Assembly: GCA_947498775.1 (NCBI GenBank)
Contig: CANMLL010000006.1
Span: forward strand, 1-64,000
Reading direction: 5' to 3'
DNA: 64,000 nt
Origin: an uncultured Aquimarina sp.
GTDB taxonomy: Bacteria; Bacteroidota; Bacteroidia; Flavobacteriales; Flavobacteriaceae
How positions within the stretch are numbered: position 1 is the stretch's first letter; each line of letters opens with the position of its first letter. The notes beneath the pieces were generated by a model, which searched no databases, was not told where the DNA came from, and was given only the letters and a program-made list of their open reading frames with translations. Position numbers and translations under genes: made by a program. This document shows, in pieces, positions 47,699 through 56,494 of the stretch.

Positions 47699-48478
47699 AT
47701 GAAAACTATCTTATGCGTTGCATTGATATGTTTATGTGTCAATAGTACTAATGCTCAGTTTACAGCAGCCCCCATCACCAATCCAAAGTTTACAAAAAAA
47801 GAAAAGAAAAGCTTTACTCCAAAAAGAAGTTTATTTACTAAAAGAATTATCCCTGTTGCATTAATTACTACAGGCTTTCTAATATCTACAAGTGATTTCG
47901 AAAAGTCTCTTCAAAAGAATATAAGAGATGCCGTAGGCAACGATTTTAGCTTTAATATGGATGATTATACCAGATATGCTCCTATTATACAATTATATGC
48001 AGCAGATATTTTCGGTGCTAAACCAAAAAATCATTGGTTTGATCAAACCAAAAACCTTATCGTATCCTCGATTATAAGCAATGGGGCTTCTACCATCCTT
48101 AAAAAAGAAATTTACAAAGAAAGGCCAGGTAGTATAGCGTATGGTGCTACACATGCAAATTCTTTTCCTTCAGGCCATACAACAACTGCATTTACCACCG
48201 CCACCGTTTTATATGAAGAGTTTATAGATACCAACCCGATATTGGCCTATAGCGGATATGCATTCGCCATTGCTACCGGAGGATTAAGAATGATGAACAA
48301 TGCCCATTATCTATCCGATGTCTTAGTTGGTGCAGGCATCGGAATATTAGCAACCAGATTGGTATATCATTTTGATCATCTGATTGCATGGAATCCTTTT
48401 AAAAAAATGGATGGGATCGCCTTTGCTCCTCAATTTAAGGAAAATGGGTTTGGTTTTTACTTTACAAAAGTTTTTTAA
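47699..48478 (+). CDS. PAP2-family phosphatase
   Basis: A 259-residue phosphatidic-acid-phosphatase-like protein with a signal peptide (TNAQ). The three PAP2 motifs are present: KKEIYKERPG (KxxxxxxRP-like), FPSGHTT (PSGH) and GGLRMMNNAHYLSDVLVG (the SRxxxxxHxxxD motif, with the Ser replaced by Leu). The substrate may be lipid phosphate such as undecaprenyl or lipid A phosphate. The gene is monocistronic. Confidence 0.88.
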   Translation: MKTILCVALICLCVNSTNAQFTAAPITNPKFTKKEKKSFTPKRSLFTKRIIPVALITTGFLISTSDFEKSLQKNIRDAVGNDFSFNMDDYTRYAPIIQLYAADIFGAKPKNHWFDQTKNLIVSSIISNGASTILKKEIYKERPGSIAYGATHANSFPSGHTTTAFTTATVLYEEFIDTNPILAYSGYAFAIATGGLRMMNNAHYLSDVLVGAGIGILATRLVYHFDHLIAWNPFKKMDGIAFAPQFKENGFGFYFTKVF

Positions 48479-48679
48479 AACTATATTCTGAATACCACGT
48501 TATAGGTAAAGTCATTTGAATTTTCAATTCTGGGCTACAAAGACTCTTTTTTTGTATCTTATTTCAAGGGGAAATACCCCTAATGATTTTCCGGGTTTTC
48601 CCTCTACCATCACATTACAATGAATGGTACATTTGAAGAAACAAAAATCAACACTAACTTCTACCTAAATTAACAAACA

Positions 48680-49015
48680 ATGATTGTTTCACAAAAAATT
48701 GAAAGCTATAGTCTTCAAATTGTAAGTAATTATGCCGGTGGTGGTGGATATCAAATGGGATTTGTATATCTATACGGAGAAAATCAAAAATATCTCGGGT
48801 ATCTGGGTATCATAAAAGATGGCCACTCATTACCACAAAACAGACAAGATAACAATGAGGTTTTGAGGATTTATTTTCATGAAGCAGAATTGCAATCTAT
48901 TCTTGATACTCTTAGAAATGAAACCTTTGTATCTCTAGAATTTAATCCAAGTTCGAAATGGGCATCAATTAGAACAAGTAAAGCAATGGCAGGCAATGGG
49001 GAGCTTGCTGCATAG
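48680..49015 (+). CDS. Orphan small protein upstream of structured element A
   Basis: A 111-residue soluble protein that I do not recognise. It has glycine- and aromatic-rich strands (GGGGYQMGFVYLYGENQKYLGYLGII) and a C-terminal helix, with no signal peptide. Its stop is six bases before the structured element at 49021-49184, so that element would be its 3' UTR. Confidence 0.6.
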   Translation: MIVSQKIESYSLQIVSNYAGGGGYQMGFVYLYGENQKYLGYLGIIKDGHSLPQNRQDNNEVLRIYFHEAELQSILDTLRNETFVSLEFNPSSKWASIRTSKAMAGNGELAA

Positions 49016-49397
49016 TGACCAAAATACCTGAAAAGACAGGTACTACCATTACTCTCGTTTAGCCCATGGGCCAGCTGGAAAAGAGAGCGAAAAAAAATAA
49101 ATTGTGAAAAATGTAATTGGTTCACAATCCGGCGACAGTGGAAGTGCGCTAAATCAATGGTAATATTGTCTTTTCAGGTATTTTTGTAATCTCAAATATC
49201 AAACCTGTACTACTTCATTATTTGTTTTTATAGTACCTCGCTTTAAGAACTTTCTATCACTACGTGATTACTGCAAACATCATCTATCCACTGTCATTGA
49301 GCTACAATTCTTTCCCAAACAGCTAATTTCTTTTTAGAAACATACTGATTATTATACTTTTACATCACAGAATATAACACAACTCAAAATTAACCCC
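49016..49397. other. Intergenic region (382 bp) holding structured element A
   Basis: Positions 49021-49184 are the structured element listed below. The remaining 213 bases before the BSP peptidase are AT-rich and contain no recognised site. Confidence 0.6.
49021..49184 (+). ncRNA. Candidate structured RNA, copy A
   Basis: Bases 49021-49037 pair perfectly with 49168-49184 (17 bp). Inside, TACCATT (49044-49050) pairs with AATGGTA (49156-49162), CTCTC (49052-49056) can pair with GAGAG (49083-49087), and ATTGTGAA (49101-49108) pairs with TTCACAAT (49121-49128). Conserved blocks CATGGGCCAG (49065-49074), CGACAGTGGA (49133-49142) and CAATGGTAA (49155-49163) recur in copy B. It begins six bases after the stop of the 48680 gene, so it may be a 3'-UTR element, a terminator or an independent RNA. 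Confidence 0.55.
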
Positions 49398-51032
49398 ATG
49401 AAACATAACCAACTTAATGTTGTATTACTTTTTGCTATATCCTTATTTTTATGCTCCTCTTCATTAATAGCGCAAGTTACTATTTATCAACATTGCAATT
49501 TTACGGGATGGTCAATTCAGCTAGATACTGGAAACTTCAATAGTAACGACATCAAGGGAATCGGAGGTCTTCCTAACGATGCGTCTTCTATTAAAGTACC
49601 TCCAGGCTACATGGTTACCTTGTTTAGTGGAGACAATTTTACAGGAAATTCGATAACATTTTCTAATAACGATAGCTGTTTAGTCAACGAGAGTTTTAAT
49701 GATGTTGTATCCTCCATAAAGGTGACCACATCTAGTGTATTAACTTTGTTTCAGCATTGTGGTTATAGTGGATGGAATGCTCAATTTGGTGTCGGAAACT
49801 TTGATAGTGGCGCTATACGGGTTGCTGGGGGAAGACCTAATGATGCTTCTTCGATAAAAATAGCTGCGGGATATACAATAACAGTATACAGAGGAGACAA
49901 TTTTACAGGAAATTCAATAACCTATTCTGGTGATGATGACTGTTTTGTAAATGAAGGCTATAATGATGTTATTTCTTCTTTAAAAGTGGAAAAAAGTAAT
50001 GACAATGGAGATTGGGATAATTTCTTATATCCAAACATAACTATTATTGACGAGGCCAGTTCGCACAGAGGCTCTTGGGTATTTAGAAACGCCATAACAA
50101 ATCCAAAAAGCATATTTAGAGCACTAGCACTAGAGGGATGCAAAGAAATATATCGTAGCGATAATGATAATCTGGTTTACGCACCTAATCTAAACATTTA
50201 CCTTAAAGATTTTGATGGTATCGCCTATAAAACAGGATCTTCCCCTAATTTTAAAATCACACTTAGCGTTAAATGGCTCGAAGATATATACAACAGAAAC
50301 GGAAATAATCTTCAAAAGGTTGCTGAAGACATAAAAGGCGTTATGTCTCATGAACTTACTCATGTTTATCAATGGGTTCCTCGTGTTAGTGGTAGTGAAA
50401 GAAAAGGATTTGTAGAAGGATTAGCCGATTATGTTCGAATTTCTGTTGAAAGACATCAAGGATCTTCCCCTAGAAGAGGAGGAGACTGGACAGATGGCTA
50501 TACTACTACTGGTCATTTTCTCAATTGGATAGTAAATAATAAAGATCCCGAATTTGCTATAAAATTTAATCATACTGCAAGAACATACAGTAGATGGTCC
50601 TGGGAATCTACCTGTAGAAACATACTTAATGAAGGGGTACAGTCGCTATGGAATCAATATCAGAATAGTATAGGGCGAAGGTTCAAAATTGGCATTAATA
50701 AAACAAACAATAGTCGATACAAAATTGAAGATATGGATTGCACTGTAGAACCAACAGTAAATGAAGTGATAAACAGTACTGGTGCTACTACTATACAAAC
50801 AAAATTATTTCCAAATCCGACTTCTTCGACGATTACTATAGAAATTACAGGTGAGAAAAAGAAAGAACCTTACAAAATCGAAGTAAACGATCTTTCAGGA
50901 ATATCTGTTAAAAACATGCTGTGTAACGAAAATCAATGTGAAATTGACTTGTCTGATCTGCCCTCAGGCATTTATATAATAACTATAAAAAACAGGAATA
51001 ATCAAGTTAAAGAAAGAGTTATAAAACAATAA
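49398..51032 (+). CDS. Secreted BSP-type metallopeptidase with crystallin domains and T9SS sorting tail
   Basis: A 544-residue secreted protein with a signal peptide (SLIAQ). It begins with two beta/gamma-crystallin-like modules (about 27-113 and 114-200; VTIYQHCNFTGW and LTLFQHCGYSGW, each with NDASSIK and NDV(I/V)SS(L/I)KV endings). A basic-secretory-protein-type peptidase domain (about 215-430) follows, with HELTH (318-322) and RKGFVEGLADYVR. It ends with a type IX sorting domain (LFPNPTSSTITIEI to IKNRNNQVKERVIKQ). It should be exported and attached at the surface or secreted. The substrate is unknown. Confidence 0.85.
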   Translation: MKHNQLNVVLLFAISLFLCSSSLIAQVTIYQHCNFTGWSIQLDTGNFNSNDIKGIGGLPNDASSIKVPPGYMVTLFSGDNFTGNSITFSNNDSCLVNESFNDVVSSIKVTTSSVLTLFQHCGYSGWNAQFGVGNFDSGAIRVAGGRPNDASSIKIAAGYTITVYRGDNFTGNSITYSGDDDCFVNEGYNDVISSLKVEKSNDNGDWDNFLYPNITIIDEASSHRGSWVFRNAITNPKSIFRALALEGCKEIYRSDNDNLVYAPNLNIYLKDFDGIAYKTGSSPNFKITLSVKWLEDIYNRNGNNLQKVAEDIKGVMSHELTHVYQWVPRVSGSERKGFVEGLADYVRISVERHQGSSPRRGGDWTDGYTTTGHFLNWIVNNKDPEFAIKFNHTARTYSRWSWESTCRNILNEGVQSLWNQYQNSIGRRFKIGINKTNNSRYKIEDMDCTVEPTVNEVINSTGATTIQTKLFPNPTSSTITIEITGEKKKEPYKIEVNDLSGISVKNMLCNENQCEIDLSDLPSGIYIITIKNRNNQVKERVIKQ

Positions 51033-51171
51033 TATTAACATTTGTTTTTTAAATTATCACGATAGGCGCTTGAATTTTTAAATCACAAACTACTGAAAAA
51101 GTATCCCCTATTAATGTCGGGCGTCTGTTGTGATACTAGAAAACCAAACTACCAGTATCAATGAAAAAACA

Positions 51172-52014
51172 ATGAATTTTTTTTTGATTATCCTTACATG
51201 GGTGTGTTTATATTCCTGCGAAAAAGAGGCGTTACACCCTGAAATCATAGATAGTAATTCAGAAAAAAAAGCTATTGCAAAGTCTACAATTCATTCTGGG
51301 ATCTGGCAAAATGTATTTACCGATCAATTTAGCGGCACATCATACCGTAATTTTAATAATACATGGAATTATTTATACCCCTGGGGTAGCGATCATAATG
51401 GGTCTGCCCGAATGTATGGCAGCAAGTACGATCACAATCATATTTATAAAAGTGGATATGGTTACTTAGTTTTAAAAGCCTCAAGAATCAACTGGAATGA
51501 AGGCAATAGCAACCACGACCCATGGCTTCCTATTAGGTATCATTCTGGAGCTATTCATGCAAAACAACAAGTACAAATAAGTGACACATATCCCGAATGT
51601 TCTTTAGAAGCTCGAATTAAGGCACCCTCATCTTACGGTAGTTGGCCTGCTTTTTGGATAACTCACGATGGACCATGGAACGCAGAAAGTGATATTATGG
51701 AGTATAAAGGATCAAGAGTATGTTGGCAGAATACATGGGATCTGGGTTGGGAAGAAACACTAACAACAGTTTCTAATCCCGCCTCATGGCATACGTATAA
51801 AGTTTGGATTACCAAAGAAGGTAATGATGTAGACTTGCATTACTATATTGATGGAGTCTGGAAAGCACAACATAGAGGTAGTCACTTTGTAAATAAAAAC
51901 ATGAATATCATTCTAAATCTACAGATGGAAGGTTCTTCTGGCAATTATGGCCCCGGAGGTCATACATATATGCTTATCGATTGGGTGAGCGTTAGCCGTA
52001 AGAAAAGAAATTAA
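51172..52014 (+). CDS. GH16-type glycoside hydrolase lipoprotein
   Basis: A lipoprotein of about 280 residues (lipobox LYSC) with a glycoside hydrolase family 16 fold, which cleaves beta-1,3- or beta-1,4-linked glucans or galactans such as laminarin or agar. The catalytic motif ESDIME (ExDxxE; nucleophile and acid-base Glu about 172 and 177) is present after GSWPAFWITHDGPWNA, as in the family. The start MNFFLIILTW at 51172 gives the signal peptide; the longer frame from 51130 begins with GTG. The polysaccharide cannot be named. Copy B of the structured element follows four bases after its stop. Confidence 0.85.
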   Translation: MNFFLIILTWVCLYSCEKEALHPEIIDSNSEKKAIAKSTIHSGIWQNVFTDQFSGTSYRNFNNTWNYLYPWGSDHNGSARMYGSKYDHNHIYKSGYGYLVLKASRINWNEGNSNHDPWLPIRYHSGAIHAKQQVQISDTYPECSLEARIKAPSSYGSWPAFWITHDGPWNAESDIMEYKGSRVCWQNTWDLGWEETLTTVSNPASWHTYKVWITKEGNDVDLHYYIDGVWKAQHRGSHFVNKNMNIILNLQMEGSSGNYGPGGHTYMLIDWVSVSRKKRN

Positions 52015-52437
52015 CCAAAAAGACCTGAAAAATAAATTTGATCCATACTCTTAACCTGTTGTACATGGGCCAGTCGAAATAAAGCAAAGTAAATACATCA
52101 TAAAATGCATGATATACTTTTATCGACAATAGTGGATATGTACTGATACAATGGCAACTAAATCCTTTTCAGGTCTTTAACTAATTTCAAAATGAGGAAT
52201 CAATCTGCGCAACAAAAAACTCCTTAAAAGGTTCCTATCGCTTTTTTATCCTTCTTAATTTTCGTAACTTTAGAAGGGACTTCAATAACCAAACTGGAAG
52301 TTCTCCCCTCTTCCTTTTTTGATGGTATCGTTTTAATAAAAGAACCGACTAAATTAGTACAGTTTCGGTACTTTTTATCTTTTATAAGATGATCTTTTTA
52401 GACAGATCATAACACAAACATAAAAACTTTATACATT
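52015..52437. other. 423-bp intergenic region holding structured element B
   Basis: Positions 52019-52178 are the element below. From 52180 to 52437 there are short hairpins (for example GATCTTTTTAGACAGATC near 52391), but no gene is recognised. Confidence 0.5.
52019..52178 (+). ncRNA. Candidate structured RNA, copy B
   Basis: Closing stem 52019-52031/52166-52178 (13 bp, perfect). Conserved blocks shared with copy A: CATGGGCCAG (52064-52073), CGACAATAGTGGA (52124-52136) and CAATGGCAA (52149-52157). The internal hairpin TACATCAT (52094-52101)/ATGATATA (52109-52116) pairs seven of eight and has an unrelated sequence but the same position as in copy A. It starts just after the GH16 stop. Confidence 0.55.
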
Positions 52438-53181
52438 ATGAATCCGCCAGTAGTATTAAGTATTGCCATAACAGTATTCCTTTTGGCTGGAATACGAATT
52501 GTATTTGAATACAAAAGAGCTATTAAATTCAGGTTCGGTAAGTACATTAAAACACTGCAACCTGGATTTAGATGGATCATCCCAATAGTTGAAACCATTC
52601 AGGTTGTAGATGTTAGAGTAATAACAATTAATATTCTCTCTCAAGAAGTTATGACCGAAGATAATGTCCCCTGTAGTATTGATGGAGTTGTCTTTTTTAG
52701 AATTAATAATCCAGAAAAAGCTGTGCTCGAAGTAGAAGAATACAAGTTTGCGATTTCTCAGTTATCACAAGCAGCTTTAAGAGATGTCTGCGGTAAAGTA
52801 GAACTAGATATTATCTTGTCTAAACGTGAAGAAATGGGTAAAAACATTAAAAACATCGTAGAGCTGGAAACCAAAGAATGGGGAATCGAAATTATCGATG
52901 TCAAAATCAAAGATATACAGTTACCCGAGAATATGAAACGTATAATGGCCAATCAGGCAGAAGCCGAAAGATCCCGAAGAGCTCGTATAATTTTAGCATT
53001 AGCAGAAGAACAGGCGGCAGGTAAATTACTAGAGGCAGGTAAACTTATCGATCAATCGCCCTCTGCAATAAAATTAAGACTTTATCAAACGCTATCTAAT
53101 ATTGCCGCCGAAAAAAATTCTACCATTCTTTTTCCTTTCCCGGAAGAAGTACTACCTAAAGACGCTAAAAAGCAAACATAG
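52438..53181 (+). CDS. Stomatin/SPFH (band-7) protein, slipin-like
   Basis: A 247-residue membrane-associated SPFH protein with an N-terminal anchor (VVLSIAITVFLLAGIRIVFEY) and a band-7 domain (RFGKYIKTLQPGFRWIIPIVETIQVVDVRV, EVMTEDNVPCSIDGVVFFRI). These proteins form oligomers that organise membrane microdomains or regulate FtsH-type proteases. No adjacent NfeD partner is seen. Confidence 0.9.
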   Translation: MNPPVVLSIAITVFLLAGIRIVFEYKRAIKFRFGKYIKTLQPGFRWIIPIVETIQVVDVRVITINILSQEVMTEDNVPCSIDGVVFFRINNPEKAVLEVEEYKFAISQLSQAALRDVCGKVELDIILSKREEMGKNIKNIVELETKEWGIEIIDVKIKDIQLPENMKRIMANQAEAERSRRARIILALAEEQAAGKLLEAGKLIDQSPSAIKLRLYQTLSNIAAEKNSTILFPFPEEVLPKDAKKQT

Positions 53182-53310
53182 GCAATAAAACTATGAAGCG
53201 AACTGGCAAGATGAGCCGATGCATGTAGACTATTCCAACAATTAACTATCTTTGCTACAACCACATAAACTAAAATCTAACGAGACCAACCTCTTCATAC
53301 CAATACCTTT

Positions 53311-56154
53311 ATGAAATACAAAACTTTTTACTATTACATACCAGTAATTATTTCCTCCACCTTTATATTAAGCTGGATACTGTTTTCTAATCCTAATTCT
53401 GAAGAAAGGAGTGCTTATGAAACTTTTTTGGTCGATGTTCAACAAAAAGTATATTCTTCACCAGGTGAACTGAGTGGAAAAAAACCCGATCAACCTGATT
53501 ATGCCGCATTGCATGAATATCTTGTTACACTTGATCCAAGTACCAAAACAGTACCAAAAGAACGCTTATTGAAATCGTTTGAGTTTACCAAAGCTCAAGC
53601 CATTAAAGGTAAGTTAATGAAAAACAATGCTACGAATCAAATCCAATGGAAAAATATACCTGCTAACATCGCGGGTAGAGTTAGAAAAATGGTTTTTGAC
53701 CCATCTGATGTGATGAGTAAGAAAATTTGGGCCGGATCCGTTACGGGCGGACTATGGTATAATAATGATGCTACTAACCCTGATTCACCATGGAAAAACG
53801 TTGCAGGGTTTTTTGAGAATCTGGCGGTTGGCGCTATAGCTTTCGACCCCGTAAATCCAGATATTATGTATGTAGGTACAGGTGAATCATATACCGCAGT
53901 AAATATTTATAGAGAATCTTCTGGTAGAGGAACCGGTATTTGGAAATCTACAGATCATGGAATAACCTGGCAGCTTTTGCCTAACAGTACAGATTTTGCC
54001 TACGTTAACGACATTTTGATAAGGGACGAAAACGGTATAAATGTACTATATACGGCTGTGGTATCAGGAACCTACAAAGGCACCTCGCATGGCTCTAGTG
54101 CTTCTAATGGATTATACCGATCTGTTGATGGAGGTATGAGTTGGACCCAGGTACTTCCCAATATAGTGGGAGACACTACTCCATATGCTCCTTCAGATAT
54201 TGAAGAAGTTGATGGTGGAAAATTATTGGTAGGAACGATGCGAAATATAGAGGAAGATGGTGCCGGAGTTATCTTAAGTTCTACGAATGGAACCGATTGG
54301 ACTGTAAATGATTCCTTTGCGATAGACAGATTTGATCCTTTAAGTAATTTATATCCCGGTAGAGTTAAATTTGCAGTCGCTCCTTCTAACCCAAACAGGG
54401 TGTATGCCGTGATTAGTGGTGGATTTAAATTTCCATCGGGTTTTATTAGGGATTTTAGTAGTATTAGTATTCTTTTACAATCCTTTGATGGAGGAAACAC
54501 ATGGAATGAACTGGCCGGACCTAGTACAAACCTAGGCTGGGGTAGCTGGGGTTCTCTAACTTGGCATGCAATGGCCTTAGGAGTAGATGCAGCCGATGAA
54601 AACACTATCATTTTGGGTGGATTTAACTGTTTTAAATTAACAGGCACAGATACTGCCGATATTAGTGAAGATACAGGTCTAAGATGGCAATCTATTTCAT
54701 ACTGGATACCCAACACAGAAGGTTTGCCAGAATATGTACATGCAGATCATCATACAGTAATGTATAGACCCGGCTCATCAGACGAAGTTTTTATTTCAAC
54801 AGATGGTGGAGTGTTTTATTCAAACAACATTACTACCGCTAATGTAGCAGAAAACGGAAACCCTTCAAATGTATTTCCTTCTTTCTTTGAAATAAATAAA
54901 AACCTAAATACCATACAGTATTATACCGTTGGCCTTCACCCCGGAAAAGGTGTCGACTTTTATTTTGGCGGAACCCAGGATAACGGAACATTAAGATATA
55001 ATGGCAGTCCTATTTCTAAAGAAGATATGGTAAGTGGTGGAGATGGTGTGTTTGCATTTGTCGACAAAGATGAACCTAACATAACCATTACATCCGTTTA
55101 TCATAATCAATATTTTATATCCAGAGATGGAGGTGTAACTTCGACGTATGTTAATAACGTCGTAAGTGGTACTTTTATTAACGCTGTAGACTATAACTCC
55201 CAAACAAATACCCTTTTTGCAAATGGAATGGGGCTTGGTGGTGCAATTTCATCTACAGATAATCAACATATAGACGAGTTGCTTAGAATTGAAATAAAAA
55301 AAGACACTGCAATTTCAAGATTTATTCCGCTCAATACAGGGTCAATTGTACCATACTCGAATATAAAAGTTTCTCCTTATGATAAAAGAGGCACTTCAAC
55401 ATTACTAATTGGAACTCAATCCGGTAAACTATTCAAAATCAAAAATGCTCAGAGTGATACCCCTAATACTGTTGAGATTGGAAGTGATTTATTTCCTACC
55501 GCCAATATTTCTAGTATTGATATCGGAAAGAGTGAAGATGAATTATTGGTGACTTTTTCGAACTACGGGGTTAGTTCGGTTTGGTATAGCGACGATGGGG
55601 GGAATTCATGGATGGAAAAAGAAGGAAACCTACCCGATATGCCCGTTAGATGGGGGTTATTTAATCCGTTTGATAAATCTGAAGTATTATTGGCGACAGA
55701 GATTGGTATTTGGTCCACAGACCATATTACTGCAAAGAGTTTAGAATGGTTTCCACAAAACGAATCATTAGCCAATGTAAGAACAGATATGATTGCTATA
55801 AGACAATCTGACCAAAAAATTGTTGCTGCCACCCACGGGCGAGGAATGTTTGAAGCAACCTTAGGAAAAAGGCGTTCTGTTCAAACTCCGGCTCCAATAG
55901 TCAAAAAAGATATTTTTTCAGTCTATCCCAATCCTACAAAGAGGAGTTTTACTATAAAATCTGGACCAGCCAAAAATATCGTATCCTACAGAGGAACTAT
56001 CTATAGCGAAGATGGTAAGATAATGAAGTCGTTTGAGTATAAAACAGATGAAGAAATAGACGTTGATATAAGTGGATACAAATCCGGACTTTATATAATT
56101 AATTTAGAAGGCAACAATGGTTCTCAAATGATTACTAAATTGGTAAAACAATAA
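53311..56154 (+). CDS. Large secreted BNR/sialidase-fold protein with T9SS sorting domain
   Basis: A 947-residue protein with an N-terminal signal/anchor and a beta-propeller core of BNR/VPS10-like repeats (GIWKSTDHGITWQLL, GLYRSVDGGMSWTQV, LLQSFDGGNTWNEL, VWYSDDGGNSWMEK). Such repeats occur in sialidases, other glycosidases and surface proteins. The C-terminus (VYPNPTKRSFTIKS to MITKLVKQ) is a type IX sorting domain. Enzymatic residues for sialidase are not identifiable. It follows the SPFH gene after 129 bases. Confidence 0.8.
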   Translation: MKYKTFYYYIPVIISSTFILSWILFSNPNSEERSAYETFLVDVQQKVYSSPGELSGKKPDQPDYAALHEYLVTLDPSTKTVPKERLLKSFEFTKAQAIKGKLMKNNATNQIQWKNIPANIAGRVRKMVFDPSDVMSKKIWAGSVTGGLWYNNDATNPDSPWKNVAGFFENLAVGAIAFDPVNPDIMYVGTGESYTAVNIYRESSGRGTGIWKSTDHGITWQLLPNSTDFAYVNDILIRDENGINVLYTAVVSGTYKGTSHGSSASNGLYRSVDGGMSWTQVLPNIVGDTTPYAPSDIEEVDGGKLLVGTMRNIEEDGAGVILSSTNGTDWTVNDSFAIDRFDPLSNLYPGRVKFAVAPSNPNRVYAVISGGFKFPSGFIRDFSSISILLQSFDGGNTWNELAGPSTNLGWGSWGSLTWHAMALGVDAADENTIILGGFNCFKLTGTDTADISEDTGLRWQSISYWIPNTEGLPEYVHADHHTVMYRPGSSDEVFISTDGGVFYSNNITTANVAENGNPSNVFPSFFEINKNLNTIQYYTVGLHPGKGVDFYFGGTQDNGTLRYNGSPISKEDMVSGGDGVFAFVDKDEPNITITSVYHNQYFISRDGGVTSTYVNNVVSGTFINAVDYNSQTNTLFANGMGLGGAISSTDNQHIDELLRIEIKKDTAISRFIPLNTGSIVPYSNIKVSPYDKRGTSTLLIGTQSGKLFKIKNAQSDTPNTVEIGSDLFPTANISSIDIGKSEDELLVTFSNYGVSSVWYSDDGGNSWMEKEGNLPDMPVRWGLFNPFDKSEVLLATEIGIWSTDHITAKSLEWFPQNESLANVRTDMIAIRQSDQKIVAATHGRGMFEATLGKRRSVQTPAPIVKKDIFSVYPNPTKRSFTIKSGPAKNIVSYRGTIYSEDGKIMKSFEYKTDEEIDVDISGYKSGLYIINLEGNNGSQMITKLVKQ

Positions 56155-56494
56155 TATCTGATACTCTGGTATGCATGTATAGGTTATTTTTGTTTCTTTT
56201 CTCTTTTGTTATTAAGGTCTAAAAACAAATCTAATACCAATTCTGATGTAAAGCAGTATAGCGAAGTAATCTGTCAAATTCAAGTTACTATAAAACAGAT
56301 TACTTCAAAATTATAATGTTGCGTATTCCTATTTTTTTAGTCTTTTCAGAATATTTCTTTTGCTACGCTATAGCGAGCTATAACCAAACTGAAATCTATC
56401 TGGTATTCTTTTTTATTTCTGTTATATTTCCCTTAATAAGTTTTATCCCTGTTGCAATTTTCAATATATTAGAATATAATAGAATGGTGTAATA
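56155..56494. other. 340-bp gene-free region with repeats
   Basis: It contains the inverted copy of the 19-nt repeat at 56233-56251 and a 12-bp inverted repeat GAAGTAATCTGT/ACAGATTACTTC at 56262-56305. A CTACGCTATAGCGAGC stretch near 56360 resembles parts of the 3808 element. No gene is seen. Confidence 0.5.
56233..56251 (-). repeat. Dispersed 19-nt repeat, copy 2
   Basis: Exact inverted copy of 3741-3759, in intergenic DNA. Confidence 0.6.

Noticed and set aside
49021..49184. Element A as a retron msr-msd (ends complementary, internal hairpins)
   Set aside because: No reverse transcriptase gene is near either copy.
49021..52178. Elements A and B as integron attC sites flanking gene cassettes
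   Set aside because: The GTTRRRY/RYYYAAC core boxes are missing, no integrase is visible, and the genes between are ordinary long genes with their own spacing.
49021..52178. Elements A and B as hammerhead, twister or other known self-cleaving ribozymes
   Set aside because: None of the conserved cores (for example CUGAUGA with GAAA) is present in either copy.
54072..54716. An open frame of 214 codons opposite the BNR-repeat gene
   Set aside because: Shadow of the repeat-rich coding strand; no start signal or homology pattern.
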